From assembly GCA_964570765.1 (NCBI GenBank), contig CAZMZF010000006.1:50209-114208 (forward strand): a stretch of DNA of 64,000 nt, read 5' to 3'. This stretch comes from CAZMZF01 sp964570765 (GTDB lineage Bacteria; Zixibacteria; MSB-5A5; RBG-16-43-9). The notes under the pieces are model-generated. The model worked only from the letters and a program-made list of their open reading frames with translations. It was not told the DNA's origin and did not search any database. A program made the position numbers and the translations under genes. Shown here piece after piece: positions 1-9,145 of the stretch; within the stretch, counting starts at the first letter, position 1, and each line of letters opens with the position of its first letter.

Positions 1-1059
1 GGTAATCGTCTTAGCCCTTACATCTAATGTTCCTCTGAAAATACCCGGAAAACCTAAGGAGTTATTTATCTGATTGGGAAAATCAGACCTTCCAGTAGCA
101 ACTATCCTGGCACCAGCTTCTTTTGCCTCCCAGGGCCAGATCTCGGGAACTGGATTGGCACACACGAAAACTATTGGGTTTTTAGCCATATCCGCAATCC
201 ATTCTTTCTTAATAACACCAGGGCCAGAGGCAGAAAGAGCAATAACTACATCCATACCCTTCATCGCCTCTGCAATACCACCTTTCCTTTTATCCTTGTT
301 GGTTATCTGACAGAATCTGTATCTGGGATCATTTTTTTCAAAATCTTTCCTGTCCGGATGTAGTATTCCATTTACATCTGCCATAACAACCTTACCCGGA
401 TCAACTCCAGCCGCTAACAAAAGTCTTAATGTAGCAGTATTAGCTGCCCCAGCCCCTATCATAGATAACTTTATCTCGTTTATCTTCTTCCCAACAATCT
501 TCAAAGCATTAACCAAGCCAGCCAAGGTAACTGCCGCAGTCCCTTGCTGGTCATCATGCCACACTGGAATGTGAGCTTCCTGCCTTAGTCTATCCAGGAT
601 ATAGAAACATTTGGGCTGAGCAATATCCTCTAAATTCACTCCTCCGAAAGAGGGCTGAATCAATTTTACTACCTTGATTAACTCATCCGGGTCTTTAGTC
701 TCAACGCATATAGGGTAAGCATCTACACCACCGAGATATTTGAATAATAAAGCTTTCCCTTCCATCACTGGTAAACCGGCTTCTGGACCTATATCCCCTA
801 AACCCAAAACCCTGGTTCCATCAGAAACCACTGCCACTGCATTCCCTTTGTTGGTATGCTCATAAACCTTGTTCGGGTCTTTAGCTATCTCTTTACAGGG
901 CTGGGCAACTCCCGGAGTATACCAGATGGCAAAATCGTTAAAATCCCGGATTATACATTTCGGGGCTATTTCTATCTTACCCTTATAAAAAGGGTGCAAT
1001 TTTAAAGCATCTTTACCTGGCTTTTCCGCATTAGCTATCTTCTGCTCTTTAGTCAACAT
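1..1059 (-). CDS. malic enzyme (oxaloacetate-decarboxylating malate dehydrogenase), 3' end cut by window edge
   Basis: Converts malate to pyruvate and CO2 while reducing NAD(P)+. The first 353 codons are visible; the C-terminus lies outside the window, and family members are about 400 residues or more. Seen in the translation: IWYTPGVAQPC near residue 45, the conserved WHDDQQGT segment at about 168-174, the Rossmann loop GAGAANTA at about 202-209, and FVCANPVPEIWP further on. The ATG at 1059-1057 is preceded by AAAGGAG (1071-1077), which fixes the start. It lies downstream of the POR operon on the same strand, about 270 bp away, so it could feed pyruvate to that enzyme. NAD versus NADP preference cannot be read here. 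Confidence 0.93.
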   Translation of the reverse strand, partial: MLTKEQKIANAEKPGKDALKLHPFYKGKIEIAPKCIIRDFNDFAIWYTPGVAQPCKEIAKDPNKVYEHTNKGNAVAVVSDGTRVLGLGDIGPEAGLPVMEGKALLFKYLGGVDAYPICVETKDPDELIKVVKLIQPSFGGVNLEDIAQPKCFYILDRLRQEAHIPVWHDDQQGTAAVTLAGLVNALKIVGKKINEIKLSMIGAGAANTATLRLLLAAGVDPGKVVMADVNGILHPDRKDFEKNDPRYRFCQITNKDKRKGGIAEAMKGMDVVIALSASGPGVIKKEWIADMAKNPIVFVCANPVPEIWPWEAKEAGARIVATGRSDFPNQINNSLGFPGIFRGTLDVRAKTIT

Positions 1060-1231
1060 ATACTACAAATCTCCTTTCGTTGATCTATACTAATCTTTTC
1101 GACAAACCGTTTACGTTTTATTATCCTTGGTAATAAGTAAAGGTGAAGGCAAGCTCAAGCCTTAAACGATCTTTTTTTATTATAGAATTCAATTTGTAAA
1201 CCTAAAGGTTTACACTCCAATTTCTATTGTA

Positions 1232-1313
1232 GAGACGCATTGCATGCGTCTCCAGAGCTTTCCCCCTGAAAACAGCAAAGCACAGGTTTAAAAACCTGTG
1301 CTATCTGTTTTCA
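1232..1313. repeat. intergenic palindromes between porB and malic enzyme
   Basis: Two inverted repeats. The first is GAGACGCATtgcATGCGTCTC (1232-1252), sharing its core with a copy at 8355-8374. The second is a nested 47-nt hairpin (1267-1313) with outer arms TGAAAACAG/CTGTTTTCA and inner arms AGCACAGGTTT/AAACCTGTGCT. It could terminate the POR transcript, but there is no T tract, so I class it with the other intergenic palindromes. Nothing else is visible between 1060 and 1328. Confidence 0.6.
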
Positions 1314-1328
1314 AGAAAAACACATCCG

Positions 1329-2252
1329 TTACATTAAATTGAACTTCTTGATATTATCATCTGCCATCGCCTGAATCCTCTTCAACTCTTCCTCAAATCC
1401 TTCTTTTCTAAAGAGATGCCTGAACCTTCCCTGCAGTTTCAGATATTCCTGAACTGGCATCTTCTTGGTTATCTTGCGGACTGAGGTGATGACTCCGTTT
1501 TCCATCTCATAAATTGGAATAAGTCCGGTTTGAACTGCAAGTTTAGCTACCTTTATAGTATCATGAGGCTCATGCGCCCAGCCTAAAGGACAGGGACAGT
1601 GGATCTGAAGATATTTAGGTCCAACTATATTTAAAGCTTTCTCGACCTTCTTCTCTAAATCTTTCAAATAAGCAATAGAGGCTGTAGCTACATAGGGTAT
1701 GCCGTGAGCTGCGGCAATGGCTGGCATATTCTTTTTGTCAGTCTGATTTCCCCAGGAAACTCTGCCAGATGGGCTGGTAGAGGTCCAGGCTTCAAATGGG
1801 GTTAAACCGCTTCTCTGCACACCGGTATTCATATAGGCTTCGTTATCATAACATACGTATAAGATATTATGACCTCTTTCAAACATACCGGAAAGACATC
1901 CTATACCTATATCTGCAGTGGCTCCATCCCCTCCCTGAGCAATAATTTTAGCCTCCTTTTCACGTCCTAAAGCTTTCAAAGCTACTTCTATCCCGGCTGC
2001 AATTGCGGCTGAATTCTCAAATAATGAATGAATCCAGGGCATCTTCCAGGCAGATTGAGGATAGGAGGTGGAGAAAACTTCCAAACACCCGGTAGCCGCA
2101 GTTACAATCACATCTTTTCCCGCAGTATTCATTACTGTCCTGGCAGCTAAGGCTAAGCCACATCCTGAACAGGCTTTATGACCTGGTGCAAGCTGACTTT
2201 CAACAATCTCCTCTTTAGCTTTCTTTTCGACCTTAACTTCATCTTTTGCCAT
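1329..2252 (-). CDS. porB: pyruvate/2-oxoacid:ferredoxin oxidoreductase beta subunit
   Basis: TPP-binding subunit of the oxygen-sensitive enzyme that oxidises pyruvate (or another 2-oxoacid) to acetyl-CoA, passing electrons to ferredoxin. 307 residues, usual for PorB. Visible: the C28-x2-C31 pair in HKACSGCG that with later cysteines binds a 4Fe-4S cluster, Cys56 in TAATGC, and the TPP/Mg motif GDGATADIG (108-116) followed by DNEAYMNTG. Last gene of the operon porC-porD-porA-porB; one base separates it from porA. Substrate specificity for pyruvate is inferred from overall resemblance; 2-ketoisovalerate is possible. Confidence 0.93.
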   Translation of the reverse strand: MAKDEVKVEKKAKEEIVESQLAPGHKACSGCGLALAARTVMNTAGKDVIVTAATGCLEVFSTSYPQSAWKMPWIHSLFENSAAIAAGIEVALKALGREKEAKIIAQGGDGATADIGIGCLSGMFERGHNILYVCYDNEAYMNTGVQRSGLTPFEAWTSTSPSGRVSWGNQTDKKNMPAIAAAHGIPYVATASIAYLKDLEKKVEKALNIVGPKYLQIHCPCPLGWAHEPHDTIKVAKLAVQTGLIPIYEMENGVITSVRKITKKMPVQEYLKLQGRFRHLFRKEGFEEELKRIQAMADDNIKKFNLM

Positions 2253-2253
2253 C

Positions 2254-3432
2254 TTATTTCCCTCCTCCGCTTATGGCGGACTCTTTCAAATCGACAAAAC
2301 CATTCTCTACTACTGAAGATTCACCCTTCTCTATCACCTTTACAATAGATTCCTTGGGAATATCCCTTCCACCCAGACCGGCAATAAACCCTGAGACCTT
2401 TGGCTGAGTCGGTTTACCATATAAGGCTGCCTTAATATCATCATACAAAATCCCGGATGCGCCTAAGGAAATAGCCTTCTCTATCACAATTACATTCTTG
2501 ACCTTTTTAAGAGCATCATAGACCGCCTTTTTGGGGAAAGGTCTGTATGACCTGATTTTTAAAACTCCTACCTTTTTACCTTTATCTCTTAGCTCATCCA
2601 CTACTTCTTTTATCGTCCCTACAACTGAGCCCATAGAGACAACTGCAGTCTCTGCTCCATCTAATCTGTAATTCTCTACTAAACCACCCGAATATCTGCC
2701 AAAGGTTTTATTGAACTTATTTGCTACTTCCTCGATCATATCTGCGGAAGCTTCAATCGCTTTCTGCAGTCTATACCTTGACTCAAGGTACCAATCCGGT
2801 TCAGCCAAAATCCCGAAAGTTAAAGGATTTTTAGTGGTCAGGTATAGCTCAGGTTTGTAAGGCGGTAAAAATTCATCTGCTATCTTCTGGTCTATCAGCT
2901 CAATTGGCTCAAAGGCATGAGTTAAGATAAACCCATCCATATTGACCATAACTGGGAGCATTATCTCCGGATGCTCCCCGATCTTGAAAGCCTGCAGATG
3001 CATATCTGCGGCTTCCTGATTATCCTCAGCAAAAAGCAAGATCCAACCAGAATCTCTAACCGTCATCGCATCCTGCTGGTCGTTCCAGATATTGATAGGA
3101 GCAGAAATCGCTCGGTTAGCACAGGTGATAATCACCGGCAACCTCAGTCCTGCGATGTTAAACAACACCTCAGCCATTAAAAGAAGACCTTGAGCAGTTG
3201 TGGTTGAATAAGCCCTGGCTCCAGTAGCTGAGGCACCTAAGACCACTGAGGCCGCTCCAAACTCACTCTCCACATTTATAAACTGGGATTTAAGTTCCCC
3301 ATCTGCTACAAATTGCGAAAGATTTTCCACAATATGGGTTTGAGGAGTAATAGGATAAGCTGAGATCACATGTGGACGGCAAATTTTTACTGCCTCTGCT
3401 ACTGCCATTGATCCTTCGATAACTTTTCTCAT
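2254..3432 (-). CDS. porA: pyruvate/2-oxoacid:ferredoxin oxidoreductase alpha subunit
   Basis: Alpha subunit (392 residues), carrying the pyrimidine-binding half of the TPP site and the transketolase C-terminal-like domain. Visible: SAYPITPQT at 24-32, typical of PorA, VESEFGA with the conserved Glu near 56, and a C-terminal KVGVLKIRSYRPFP strand region. It sits between porD (one base upstream) and porB (one base downstream), so the four subunits are clearly co-transcribed. No unusual features. Confidence 0.93.
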   Translation of the reverse strand: MRKVIEGSMAVAEAVKICRPHVISAYPITPQTHIVENLSQFVADGELKSQFINVESEFGAASVVLGASATGARAYSTTTAQGLLLMAEVLFNIAGLRLPVIITCANRAISAPINIWNDQQDAMTVRDSGWILLFAEDNQEAADMHLQAFKIGEHPEIMLPVMVNMDGFILTHAFEPIELIDQKIADEFLPPYKPELYLTTKNPLTFGILAEPDWYLESRYRLQKAIEASADMIEEVANKFNKTFGRYSGGLVENYRLDGAETAVVSMGSVVGTIKEVVDELRDKGKKVGVLKIRSYRPFPKKAVYDALKKVKNVIVIEKAISLGASGILYDDIKAALYGKPTQPKVSGFIAGLGGRDIPKESIVKVIEKGESSVVENGFVDLKESAISGGGK

Positions 3433-3433
3433 C

Positions 3434-3691
3434 TTATTTAACCTCCACGATCATCTCGATATCTTTAACCGGACACTCTTCAGCGCATATCCCGCATCCC
3501 TTACAGTAATCTAAATCTGCCCAGTATTTCTTATTGGCGCCGAAGATTACACCATCCGGACAAACTGCCACACAGATCCGGCAGTCGTTACACTTTATCT
3601 GCTTGAAAACAGGTCTTTTAGTTCTCCAGGCACCGGTTTTATACGCTTTACTTGAGCCTGGCTTGGAAACTGTCCCTTCAGGTTTAGGCAT
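3434..3691 (-). CDS. porD: 2-oxoacid:ferredoxin oxidoreductase delta subunit (2x 4Fe-4S ferredoxin)
   Basis: 85-residue ferredoxin-like subunit carrying electrons out of the POR complex. Two complete cluster motifs are visible: C34-x2-C37-x2-C40-x3-C44-P and C63-x2-C66-x2-C69-x3-C73-P. The N-terminal ~30 residues (VSKPGSSKAYKTGAWRTKRP) are the basic/glycine-rich leader common in PorD. The gene overlaps porC by 8 bp, indicating translational coupling. Confidence 0.93.
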   Translation of the reverse strand: MPKPEGTVSKPGSSKAYKTGAWRTKRPVFKQIKCNDCRICVAVCPDGVIFGANKKYWADLDYCKGCGICAEECPVKDIEMIVEVK

Positions 3692-4238
3692 TTTTAGCTC
3701 CTTTCATTATACCATAAGCTTTTTCAACTGCCGCTACATTTTTCTTCCCCAGCTCACCTGGAAAGCGCTCCATAACGCTCCTTTTGATAGCCTCAAGGGA
3801 GATAAGGCCAGTAGCACCGGCAAAAGCTCCCATCAAGGTGGTATTCTGAATAGGCCTTCCTAAGATTTCCATAGCGATTTTTGATGCGGGGATAGTTAAA
3901 ACCTTAGCTTTGGTTTTCAAGCCTACTTCCTCTGGACTTTTCTCAGTATCGACGATAACCAATCCATTAGCCTTAAGACCCTTTAGTAGATCGACCGCAC
4001 CTATGAGTGTATAATCCTGAATAATCAGGAAATCTGGCTCGTAGATCTGGTTTCTAGCTCTGACCTTATGGTCTGCTATCCTCACAAAAGATTGCACCGG
4101 CGCACCCATCCTCTCGCTGGTAAAGGTAGGAAAGGCTTGAGCATATTTGCCATCTTCAAAAGCAGCTACCGCCAGAAGCTCAGCCGCGGTAACCACACCT
4201 TGACCTCCTCTACCATGTATCCTAATCTCTTTTAACAT
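3684..4238 (-). CDS. porC: 2-oxoacid:ferredoxin oxidoreductase gamma subunit
   Basis: Gamma subunit (184 residues). It opens with the family signature IHGRGGQGVVTAAELLA (7-23) and contains SERMGAPVQSFVRI. First gene of the POR operon. The start ATG has a strong ribosome binding site, AAAGGAGG, 4-5 bases upstream. The 170 bp upstream of it (4239-4407) show no gene. Confidence 0.93.
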   Translation of the reverse strand: MLKEIRIHGRGGQGVVTAAELLAVAAFEDGKYAQAFPTFTSERMGAPVQSFVRIADHKVRARNQIYEPDFLIIQDYTLIGAVDLLKGLKANGLVIVDTEKSPEEVGLKTKAKVLTIPASKIAMEILGRPIQNTTLMGAFAGATGLISLEAIKRSVMERFPGELGKKNVAAVEKAYGIMKGAKNA

Positions 4239-4407
4239 ATACCTCCTTTAAAAATAACCAATTAAATTTATACGCTATTTGTCTTCTCCAATTTGCTTTG
4301 CTTTTAAGTCTTTTATTCTCTGAGATTTAACCCGTAAAGATTATTACTTGTTCCTTTGAACTATTAGCTTTTTTACGGTCACGAACAACGGATAACGGTC
4401 ACGTTTT

Positions 4408-4962
4408 TTACATCCTCGGCAAAGTGATCTTCTTCTGAGCCTGATATCTCCCTTTTTTATCCTTATATGAAACCTCGCACTCCTCATCCGCTTCAAGAAA
4501 GATTATCTGGGCAATTCCTTCATTGGCATAGATCTTGGCTGGAAGGGGTGTGGTATTGGAAATCTCTAAAGTTGCGTATCCCTCCCATTCAGGCTCAAAT
4601 GGGGTAACGTTTACAATAATACCACAGCGAGCATAAGTAGATTTTCCTAAGCAGATTGTCAAAATGTTACGGGGAATTTTGAAATATTCAACGGTCCGGG
4701 CAAGAATAAAGGAATTGGGGGGGATAATACAGTAATTCCCCTTTACATCCACTAAAGAACGGGGATCGAATCTTTTAGGGTCAACTATGGTAGTATTGGT
4801 ATTGGTGAAAACCTTAAATTCATCTGCCACTCTTATATCATAACCATAAGAAGATAAACCATAGGATATCTTTTTTCTGGAAATCTGTCTTTTAGAAAAA
4901 GGTTTTATCATATCATATTTTAAAGCCATTTTTCTTATCCATCTATCCGATTTAATAGACAT
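4408..4962 (-). CDS. dcd: dCTP deaminase
   Basis: Deaminates dCTP to dUTP in thymidylate synthesis. 184 residues, full length. Visible: SSYGYDIRVADEFKVF near 37-52, the GKSTYARCGI nucleotide-binding segment, and TPFEPEWEGYATLEISN, which holds the catalytic Glu of the Dcd/dUTPase fold. The start has AAGGGG upstream. Single-gene unit between the POR operon and the Rrf2 regulator. A bifunctional dCTP deaminase/dUTPase cannot be excluded without alignment. Confidence 0.92.
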   Translation of the reverse strand: MSIKSDRWIRKMALKYDMIKPFSKRQISRKKISYGLSSYGYDIRVADEFKVFTNTNTTIVDPKRFDPRSLVDVKGNYCIIPPNSFILARTVEYFKIPRNILTICLGKSTYARCGIIVNVTPFEPEWEGYATLEISNTTPLPAKIYANEGIAQIIFLEADEECEVSYKDKKGRYQAQKKITLPRM

Positions 4963-5025
4963 AAAAATACCCCTTTAATCTCTTTTATTTATGAAAAGTA
5001 AGATAATGTGTATTCTTATGAAAAC

Positions 5026-5427
5026 TCAGGAAGAGATCAGGTCTGCTAAGGTTTTTTTCTCTAAAATATTGTTTAGATAATCCTGGGCTTTAACCCAGAT
5101 TTTCCTTAAGGAACAGGTATCTTTTCTCTCACAGAGCTCTACAGCATTCATACATCTGGTTAAATAGATTGGACCCTGCACGCTCTCTAAAACGTCTTTG
5201 ACGGTGATCTTGTCCGGCGGTTTAGCTAATGAGAATCCGCCTCTGGCACCACGATGTGATTGTACTAAACCAGACCTGGTGTAGCCCTGAAAGATCTTGG
5301 CTAAGAATTTCTCAGGAATATCCTCATTTTCGGAGATTTCCGACAGACGAACTATCCTTTTTGCGGGCTGTTGAGCTAAGTATAAGATACCCAAAAAACC
5401 GTAATCTCCTGCTTTGGTCAATTCCAT
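5026..5427 (-). CDS. Rrf2/IscR-family regulator with three cysteines
   Basis: 133-residue winged-helix regulator. N-terminal DNA-binding domain with the family-typical LAKIFQGYTRSGLVQSHRG (42-60), then ARGGFSLAKP, and a cluster of three cysteines C92-x6-C99-x5-C105. Three cysteines with nearly this spacing bind an Fe-S cluster in IscR, NsrR and relatives, so this is probably an Fe-S, redox or NO sensor (inference). It stands alone, with no isc or suf genes nearby. A perfect 7-bp inverted repeat just upstream of the start (5437-5454) may be its own operator. Confidence 0.88.
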   Translation of the reverse strand: MELTKAGDYGFLGILYLAQQPAKRIVRLSEISENEDIPEKFLAKIFQGYTRSGLVQSHRGARGGFSLAKPPDKITVKDVLESVQGPIYLTRCMNAVELCERKDTCSLRKIWVKAQDYLNNILEKKTLADLISS

Positions 5428-5436
5428 AACAACCTA

Positions 5437-5454
5437 CCTTTTAATGGTAAAAGG
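5437..5454 (-). promoter_or_regulatory. inverted repeat overlapping the leader of the Rrf2 gene
   Basis: CCTTTTAATGGTAAAAGG: two 7-bp arms (CCTTTTA/TAAAAGG) around a 4-base centre, ending 9 bases upstream of the regulator's ATG. On the minus strand the 3' arm contributes AAAAGG to the ribosome binding region, so protein binding or RNA folding here could block translation or transcription. A TTGAAA hexamer lies further upstream as a possible -35. Autoregulation is inferred. Confidence 0.4.
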
Positions 5455-5631
5455 ACTTTAATAATCTTAATAGTAAAGATAATATTTCAATTTTTTTATG
5501 TCAATAATAATCTACGAAAATTTGTTACTTTTTTCACAAACAAAATAAGGCTAACTTAGTCTTTATTATTAATAACCAATAACTTACAAAGACAAAGTCC
5601 AATGTATAACTTTAAGATACATATAGGTTTA

Positions 5632-7155
5632 TCATTTATCCCAATTTCGAATGAGCTCTAAAAACAATCGGACTCCAAATCCTACTGGACCTTTTGGTAT
5701 ATACGGTTTACTTTTTTCCTCCCAGTCTCTTCCAGCAATATCTAAATGTGCCCAGGGAGTTTTCCCTATAAATTTCTTTAAGAAAGCGGCTGCAGTTATT
5801 GTTCCTGCAGGTCTGCCACCTGAATTTTTCATATCTGCTAAATCGCTTTTTATCTGCTCATCATATTCCTCATGCAAAGGCAATTCCCAGACTTTCTCCC
5901 CGGTTTTTTCTGCTGACCTTTTTACTTTATTTATCAGTTTCTGATCGTTTCCTAAAAGACCAGCTACTACATTCCCTAAAGCGACCACACAGGCACCGGT
6001 TAAAGTTGCTATATCCAAAATCGCTTTAGGTTCATATTTCTGGGCATAAGCTAAAGCATCTGCCAAGATCAAACGTCCTTCAGCATCAGTTGAGATTATC
6101 TCAATCGTTTTACCAGAGTAGGATTTGATTATATCCCCTGGCTTATAAGCTGTTCCGGAGGGCAGGTTTTCGGTGGCTGGGACCAACCCTATCAGATGAA
6201 CTGGAATACCTTCTCTGGCTGCAGAAGCCATTGTTGCTATCACTGCGGCACCACCTGCCATATCCCCCTTCATCTCCCACATCCCCTCTGATGGCTTTAT
6301 AGAGATCCCACCAGAATCAAAGGTTATGGCTTTGCCAACTAAGACTACCGTACCCTTTCTCTTTTTCTCCGGCATATGCTCCATAACGATAAATTTAGCT
6401 GGCTGATGACTTCCTTGAGCCACAGCTAAAAGTGCTCCAAATTTTAATTTTTCTAAATCAGAGACAGATAAGACTTCACATCTGAATTTATATTCTTTTG
6501 AAAGATTTAAGGCTATCTCCGCCATCTTGCCTGGAGTCATCACATTACTGGGATGGTCGATCATATTACGAGCTAAATTAGTACCCCAGGAATCTATCTC
6601 CCCAGTTTTCATCCCTTTTTCTATAGCTGCTCTTTTAGTTTTATCCTCCCTACGGGTCGTAAAGCTTTTATCGACTTCCCAGATGGTCATACTTTCGACT
6701 TCAAACAGCTCCTCTTTACCTTCGGTTTTATACTGGTCCAGATGATAAGAAGAAAGCAGAGTTCCCTCAGTCAGGGCTTGGGCAGATACCTGAAAATCGA
6801 TACCCTTTTGTCCTCGTCCATAGAGGTAGCTAACATAGTTCTTAATCTTTAGCTCTTTGGCTTTCTTATATACCGTTCCGGCAGCTTGTCTTATCTTATC
6901 CAGTTCAAACTTTTCCTTTTTACCCAGACCAACCAGAATAACCCTTTTTGCTACAAAATCCTTAGGATATAGAACCGCAGTCTGGTTCAACTTTGCGGTG
7001 AAATCACCACTTTTCAGAAGCTGAGAGATTGCTCCCTCTAACTTTTTATCTAAAACCTTAGCTTCTTTAGAAAGTCCCTGCCCTTCAAAAATCCCTAAAG
7101 CTAAAGCCTCAGCTTTTAGTTCTTCCATTCGCCCTGATTTAAGCTCAACTTTCAT
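5632..7155 (-). CDS. pepA: leucyl aminopeptidase (M17)
   Basis: Cytosolic two-metal aminopeptidase, 507 residues, full length. The N-terminal macrodomain-like half is followed by the M17 catalytic half with VGKAITFDSGGISIKP (metal-binding Lys and Asp), MKGDMAGGAAV and the signature STDAEGRLILADAL (metal-binding Asp and Glu plus catalytic Arg). The start has AAAGGAG upstream. No operon partners are apparent. Confidence 0.95.
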   Translation of the reverse strand: MKVELKSGRMEELKAEALALGIFEGQGLSKEAKVLDKKLEGAISQLLKSGDFTAKLNQTAVLYPKDFVAKRVILVGLGKKEKFELDKIRQAAGTVYKKAKELKIKNYVSYLYGRGQKGIDFQVSAQALTEGTLLSSYHLDQYKTEGKEELFEVESMTIWEVDKSFTTRREDKTKRAAIEKGMKTGEIDSWGTNLARNMIDHPSNVMTPGKMAEIALNLSKEYKFRCEVLSVSDLEKLKFGALLAVAQGSHQPAKFIVMEHMPEKKRKGTVVLVGKAITFDSGGISIKPSEGMWEMKGDMAGGAAVIATMASAAREGIPVHLIGLVPATENLPSGTAYKPGDIIKSYSGKTIEIISTDAEGRLILADALAYAQKYEPKAILDIATLTGACVVALGNVVAGLLGNDQKLINKVKRSAEKTGEKVWELPLHEEYDEQIKSDLADMKNSGGRPAGTITAAAFLKKFIGKTPWAHLDIAGRDWEEKSKPYIPKGPVGFGVRLFLELIRNWDK

Positions 7156-7619
7156 TTTATACTCCTTTTGAAGTTGGTTCTTGCTTGGTCAAGATTATAA
7201 TAATTTAAAAAGTGATTAGCAAGGAATATTTGAGTACAGTTTGGAGTTCGGTGTTTGGATATTAAAGATAAAAAATAGAGTAATCCTACCTTACCCTCAA
7301 GATGGGACAATTGCTGTCATTGCGGGGAGGTCATTTGACCGACGAAGCAATCCTTTCCGCTGGTCGTTGGTCTACTGACTATCGACATTTAACTGACGGT
7401 GAAAAATACCTCACAGCTGATTATTTAGATTAAGCTGATGTTATTATTATCTGCCTTATTTGTTCTATCTGAGGTGAATAATTTTTAAACGCCCTTCAAG
7501 ACCAATGAAAACTGTAGGGGTTCAAAATTTTGTACCCCTACAGTTCACGTTTTGTAGGTTTTTCCGTGAAGAAATATTTCAATTGCCTCCTTTTCTATTT
7601 TATATTATATAGAAACTAT
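7156..7619. other. intergenic region with two repeat-family members
   Basis: No convincing gene. It contains a copy of a repeat reading GTCATTGCGGGGAGGTCATT... to GACGAAGCAATCC (7316-7353), whose inverted relative lies at 28283-28320, and a perfect palindrome CTGTAGGGGTTCAAAATTTTGTACCCCTACAG-like unit at 7512-7543 (arms GTAGGGG/CCCCTAC around TTCAAAATTTTG), closely related to 58548-58575. The promoter of the downstream plus-strand gene should also be here but is not obvious. Confidence 0.6.
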
Positions 7620-8345
7620 ATGAAAGACACAGTTTATTTTATTTCGGATGCTCATTTAGGCTCAAATTCTCCGGAAAAGGAAAAACTGAAAGAAGAGAGA
7701 CTCATTCTATTTTTAGAGCAGATTAAAAAGGACTCTCAAGCATTATATATCTTAGGTGACCTGTTCGAGTTCTGGTTCGAATATAAAAATGTCATCCCCA
7801 AAGACCATTTTACGATTTTAATGAAGCTAAAAGAAATTATAAATCTGGAAATCCCTATAACTTATTTAGTAGGGAACCACGATTTCTGGCTGGGCGATTT
7901 TTTAACTGAACAGATAGGAATAAAGATAGAGAAACCTCCTGTCTCTGTAGAGCATCAGGGTAAAAAGATTTATCTTATTCACGGAGATGGATTAGCCAAA
8001 AAAGATTTTGGATACCGGATTTTAAAAAAAATCCTGAGAAATAAAATCAATATCTGGCTTTACAGGCTGATACCACCCGATTACGGCATCCCTTTAGCAA
8101 AAAAAGTTGCCTCATTCAGTCGAAACAAAACTCAACTCAGGGATAAAGAATTTCTCAAGGATTATCGAGAATTTGCTAAAGAGAAAATTAAGGAAGGGTA
8201 TGATGCAGTGTTAATCGGACATACCCACCAGCCTTGTTTTGAAGAGTTGGATAAAGGTATTTATATAAATATAGGAGACTGGTTTGAACATTTCACATAC
8301 GGAAAATTAACTCAAGGAAGATTTTATTTATTAGAATATAAATAA
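7620..8345 (+). CDS. lpxH: UDP-2,3-diacylglucosamine diphosphatase-like metallophosphoesterase
   Basis: Likely lipid A pathway hydrolase removing UMP from UDP-2,3-diacylglucosamine at the inner face of the membrane. 241 residues from the ATG at 7620; an earlier in-frame codon (7530) lies inside a repeat and is rejected. Metallophosphoesterase ligands in LpxH order: D10 and H12 (DAHLG), D47 (GDLFEFW), N86-H87 (GNHD), H121 (HGDG), and H201/H203 (GHTHQP). Length and FEFW/GNHDFW context favour LpxH, but paralogous UDP-diacylglucosamine-like hydrolases exist in such genomes. One of few plus-strand genes. Confidence 0.8.
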   Translation: MKDTVYFISDAHLGSNSPEKEKLKEERLILFLEQIKKDSQALYILGDLFEFWFEYKNVIPKDHFTILMKLKEIINLEIPITYLVGNHDFWLGDFLTEQIGIKIEKPPVSVEHQGKKIYLIHGDGLAKKDFGYRILKKILRNKINIWLYRLIPPDYGIPLAKKVASFSRNKTQLRDKEFLKDYREFAKEKIKEGYDAVLIGHTHQPCFEELDKGIYINIGDWFEHFTYGKLTQGRFYLLEYK

Positions 8346-8455
8346 TAATCGGTAGAGACGCATAGCATGCGTCTAAAAACTACCCCGCTCTCAGGTGGAT
8401 GTTATTATCCGCCTATTTTCCTGCTGGATGATACCATCCAGCAGCAGCGAAGGAC

Positions 8456-9061
8456 TTACCAGAATATCCTCATCCTTATCTTCTTTGATAGAAAATAATC
8501 CAATCCTAAAGTCCTCCCTGCATAGGTGGCTACAACTATCAAAGTAGCTAAAAGTGCATAAAGATTTACAAAGGCACTGGCTCCACCCACCCAGGATGTG
8601 GCTAAATGATAATTCAGAAACATAAAGATAGATACAATCCCGGATAAACCAGTAAATATCCCCAGAATAAAGGATATCCCCAATAAGGTCTCACCAATCG
8701 CTGAAAGATAGGCAAAAGTCTTAGCATTGGGCAATGCATTTTTCAAAAGGAAATTTTTATACCACCCAATATTATTCCCCTGCATTAGAGTTTTAAAAGA
8801 TGAATTCCCCTCAATCGTAATATATTTAAGATATTGATTTTTTTCTATGAGGGGTTTAAATTCCGGATTATTCTCAGAAAGATATGATATGGCTGGATTC
8901 CCGTTAGCAAAATAATTTAAAACTCCTGGCATACTTTCAATAAAATTTTTATTCAGCTTTGAAGTGCCTGCCATCAAAAGGAAAATCCCCAAAACGATTC
9001 GCATAAAAGCAAGCCAGATTTTAATCCATTTTTCTTTTCTGCCTTTTAACTTTTCGTTCAT
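8456..9061 (-). CDS. DoxX-family membrane protein
   Basis: 201-residue integral membrane protein. After a basic N-terminus (NEKLKGRKEKWIK) the first helix contains MRIVLGIFLLMAGTSKL, the DoxX signature. A ~75-residue loop is followed by three more helices (LLGISFILGIFTGL, IFMFLNYHLATSW, YALLATLIVVATYAG). The start at 9061 was chosen over an upstream codon because a perfect AGGAGG lies at 9067-9072. Some DoxX proteins are linked to thiosulfate:quinone oxidoreductase or oxidative stress; no function is assignable here. Confidence 0.85.
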   Translation of the reverse strand: MNEKLKGRKEKWIKIWLAFMRIVLGIFLLMAGTSKLNKNFIESMPGVLNYFANGNPAISYLSENNPEFKPLIEKNQYLKYITIEGNSSFKTLMQGNNIGWYKNFLLKNALPNAKTFAYLSAIGETLLGISFILGIFTGLSGIVSIFMFLNYHLATSWVGGASAFVNLYALLATLIVVATYAGRTLGLDYFLSKKIRMRIFW

Positions 9062-9145
9062 TTTAACCTCCTGTGAAAAACTGTTAGCCCAATCAAAAAT
9101 AGGTAATCTCATCTTACCTTAAGACGGGACAAAAAAGTCTTGCAT

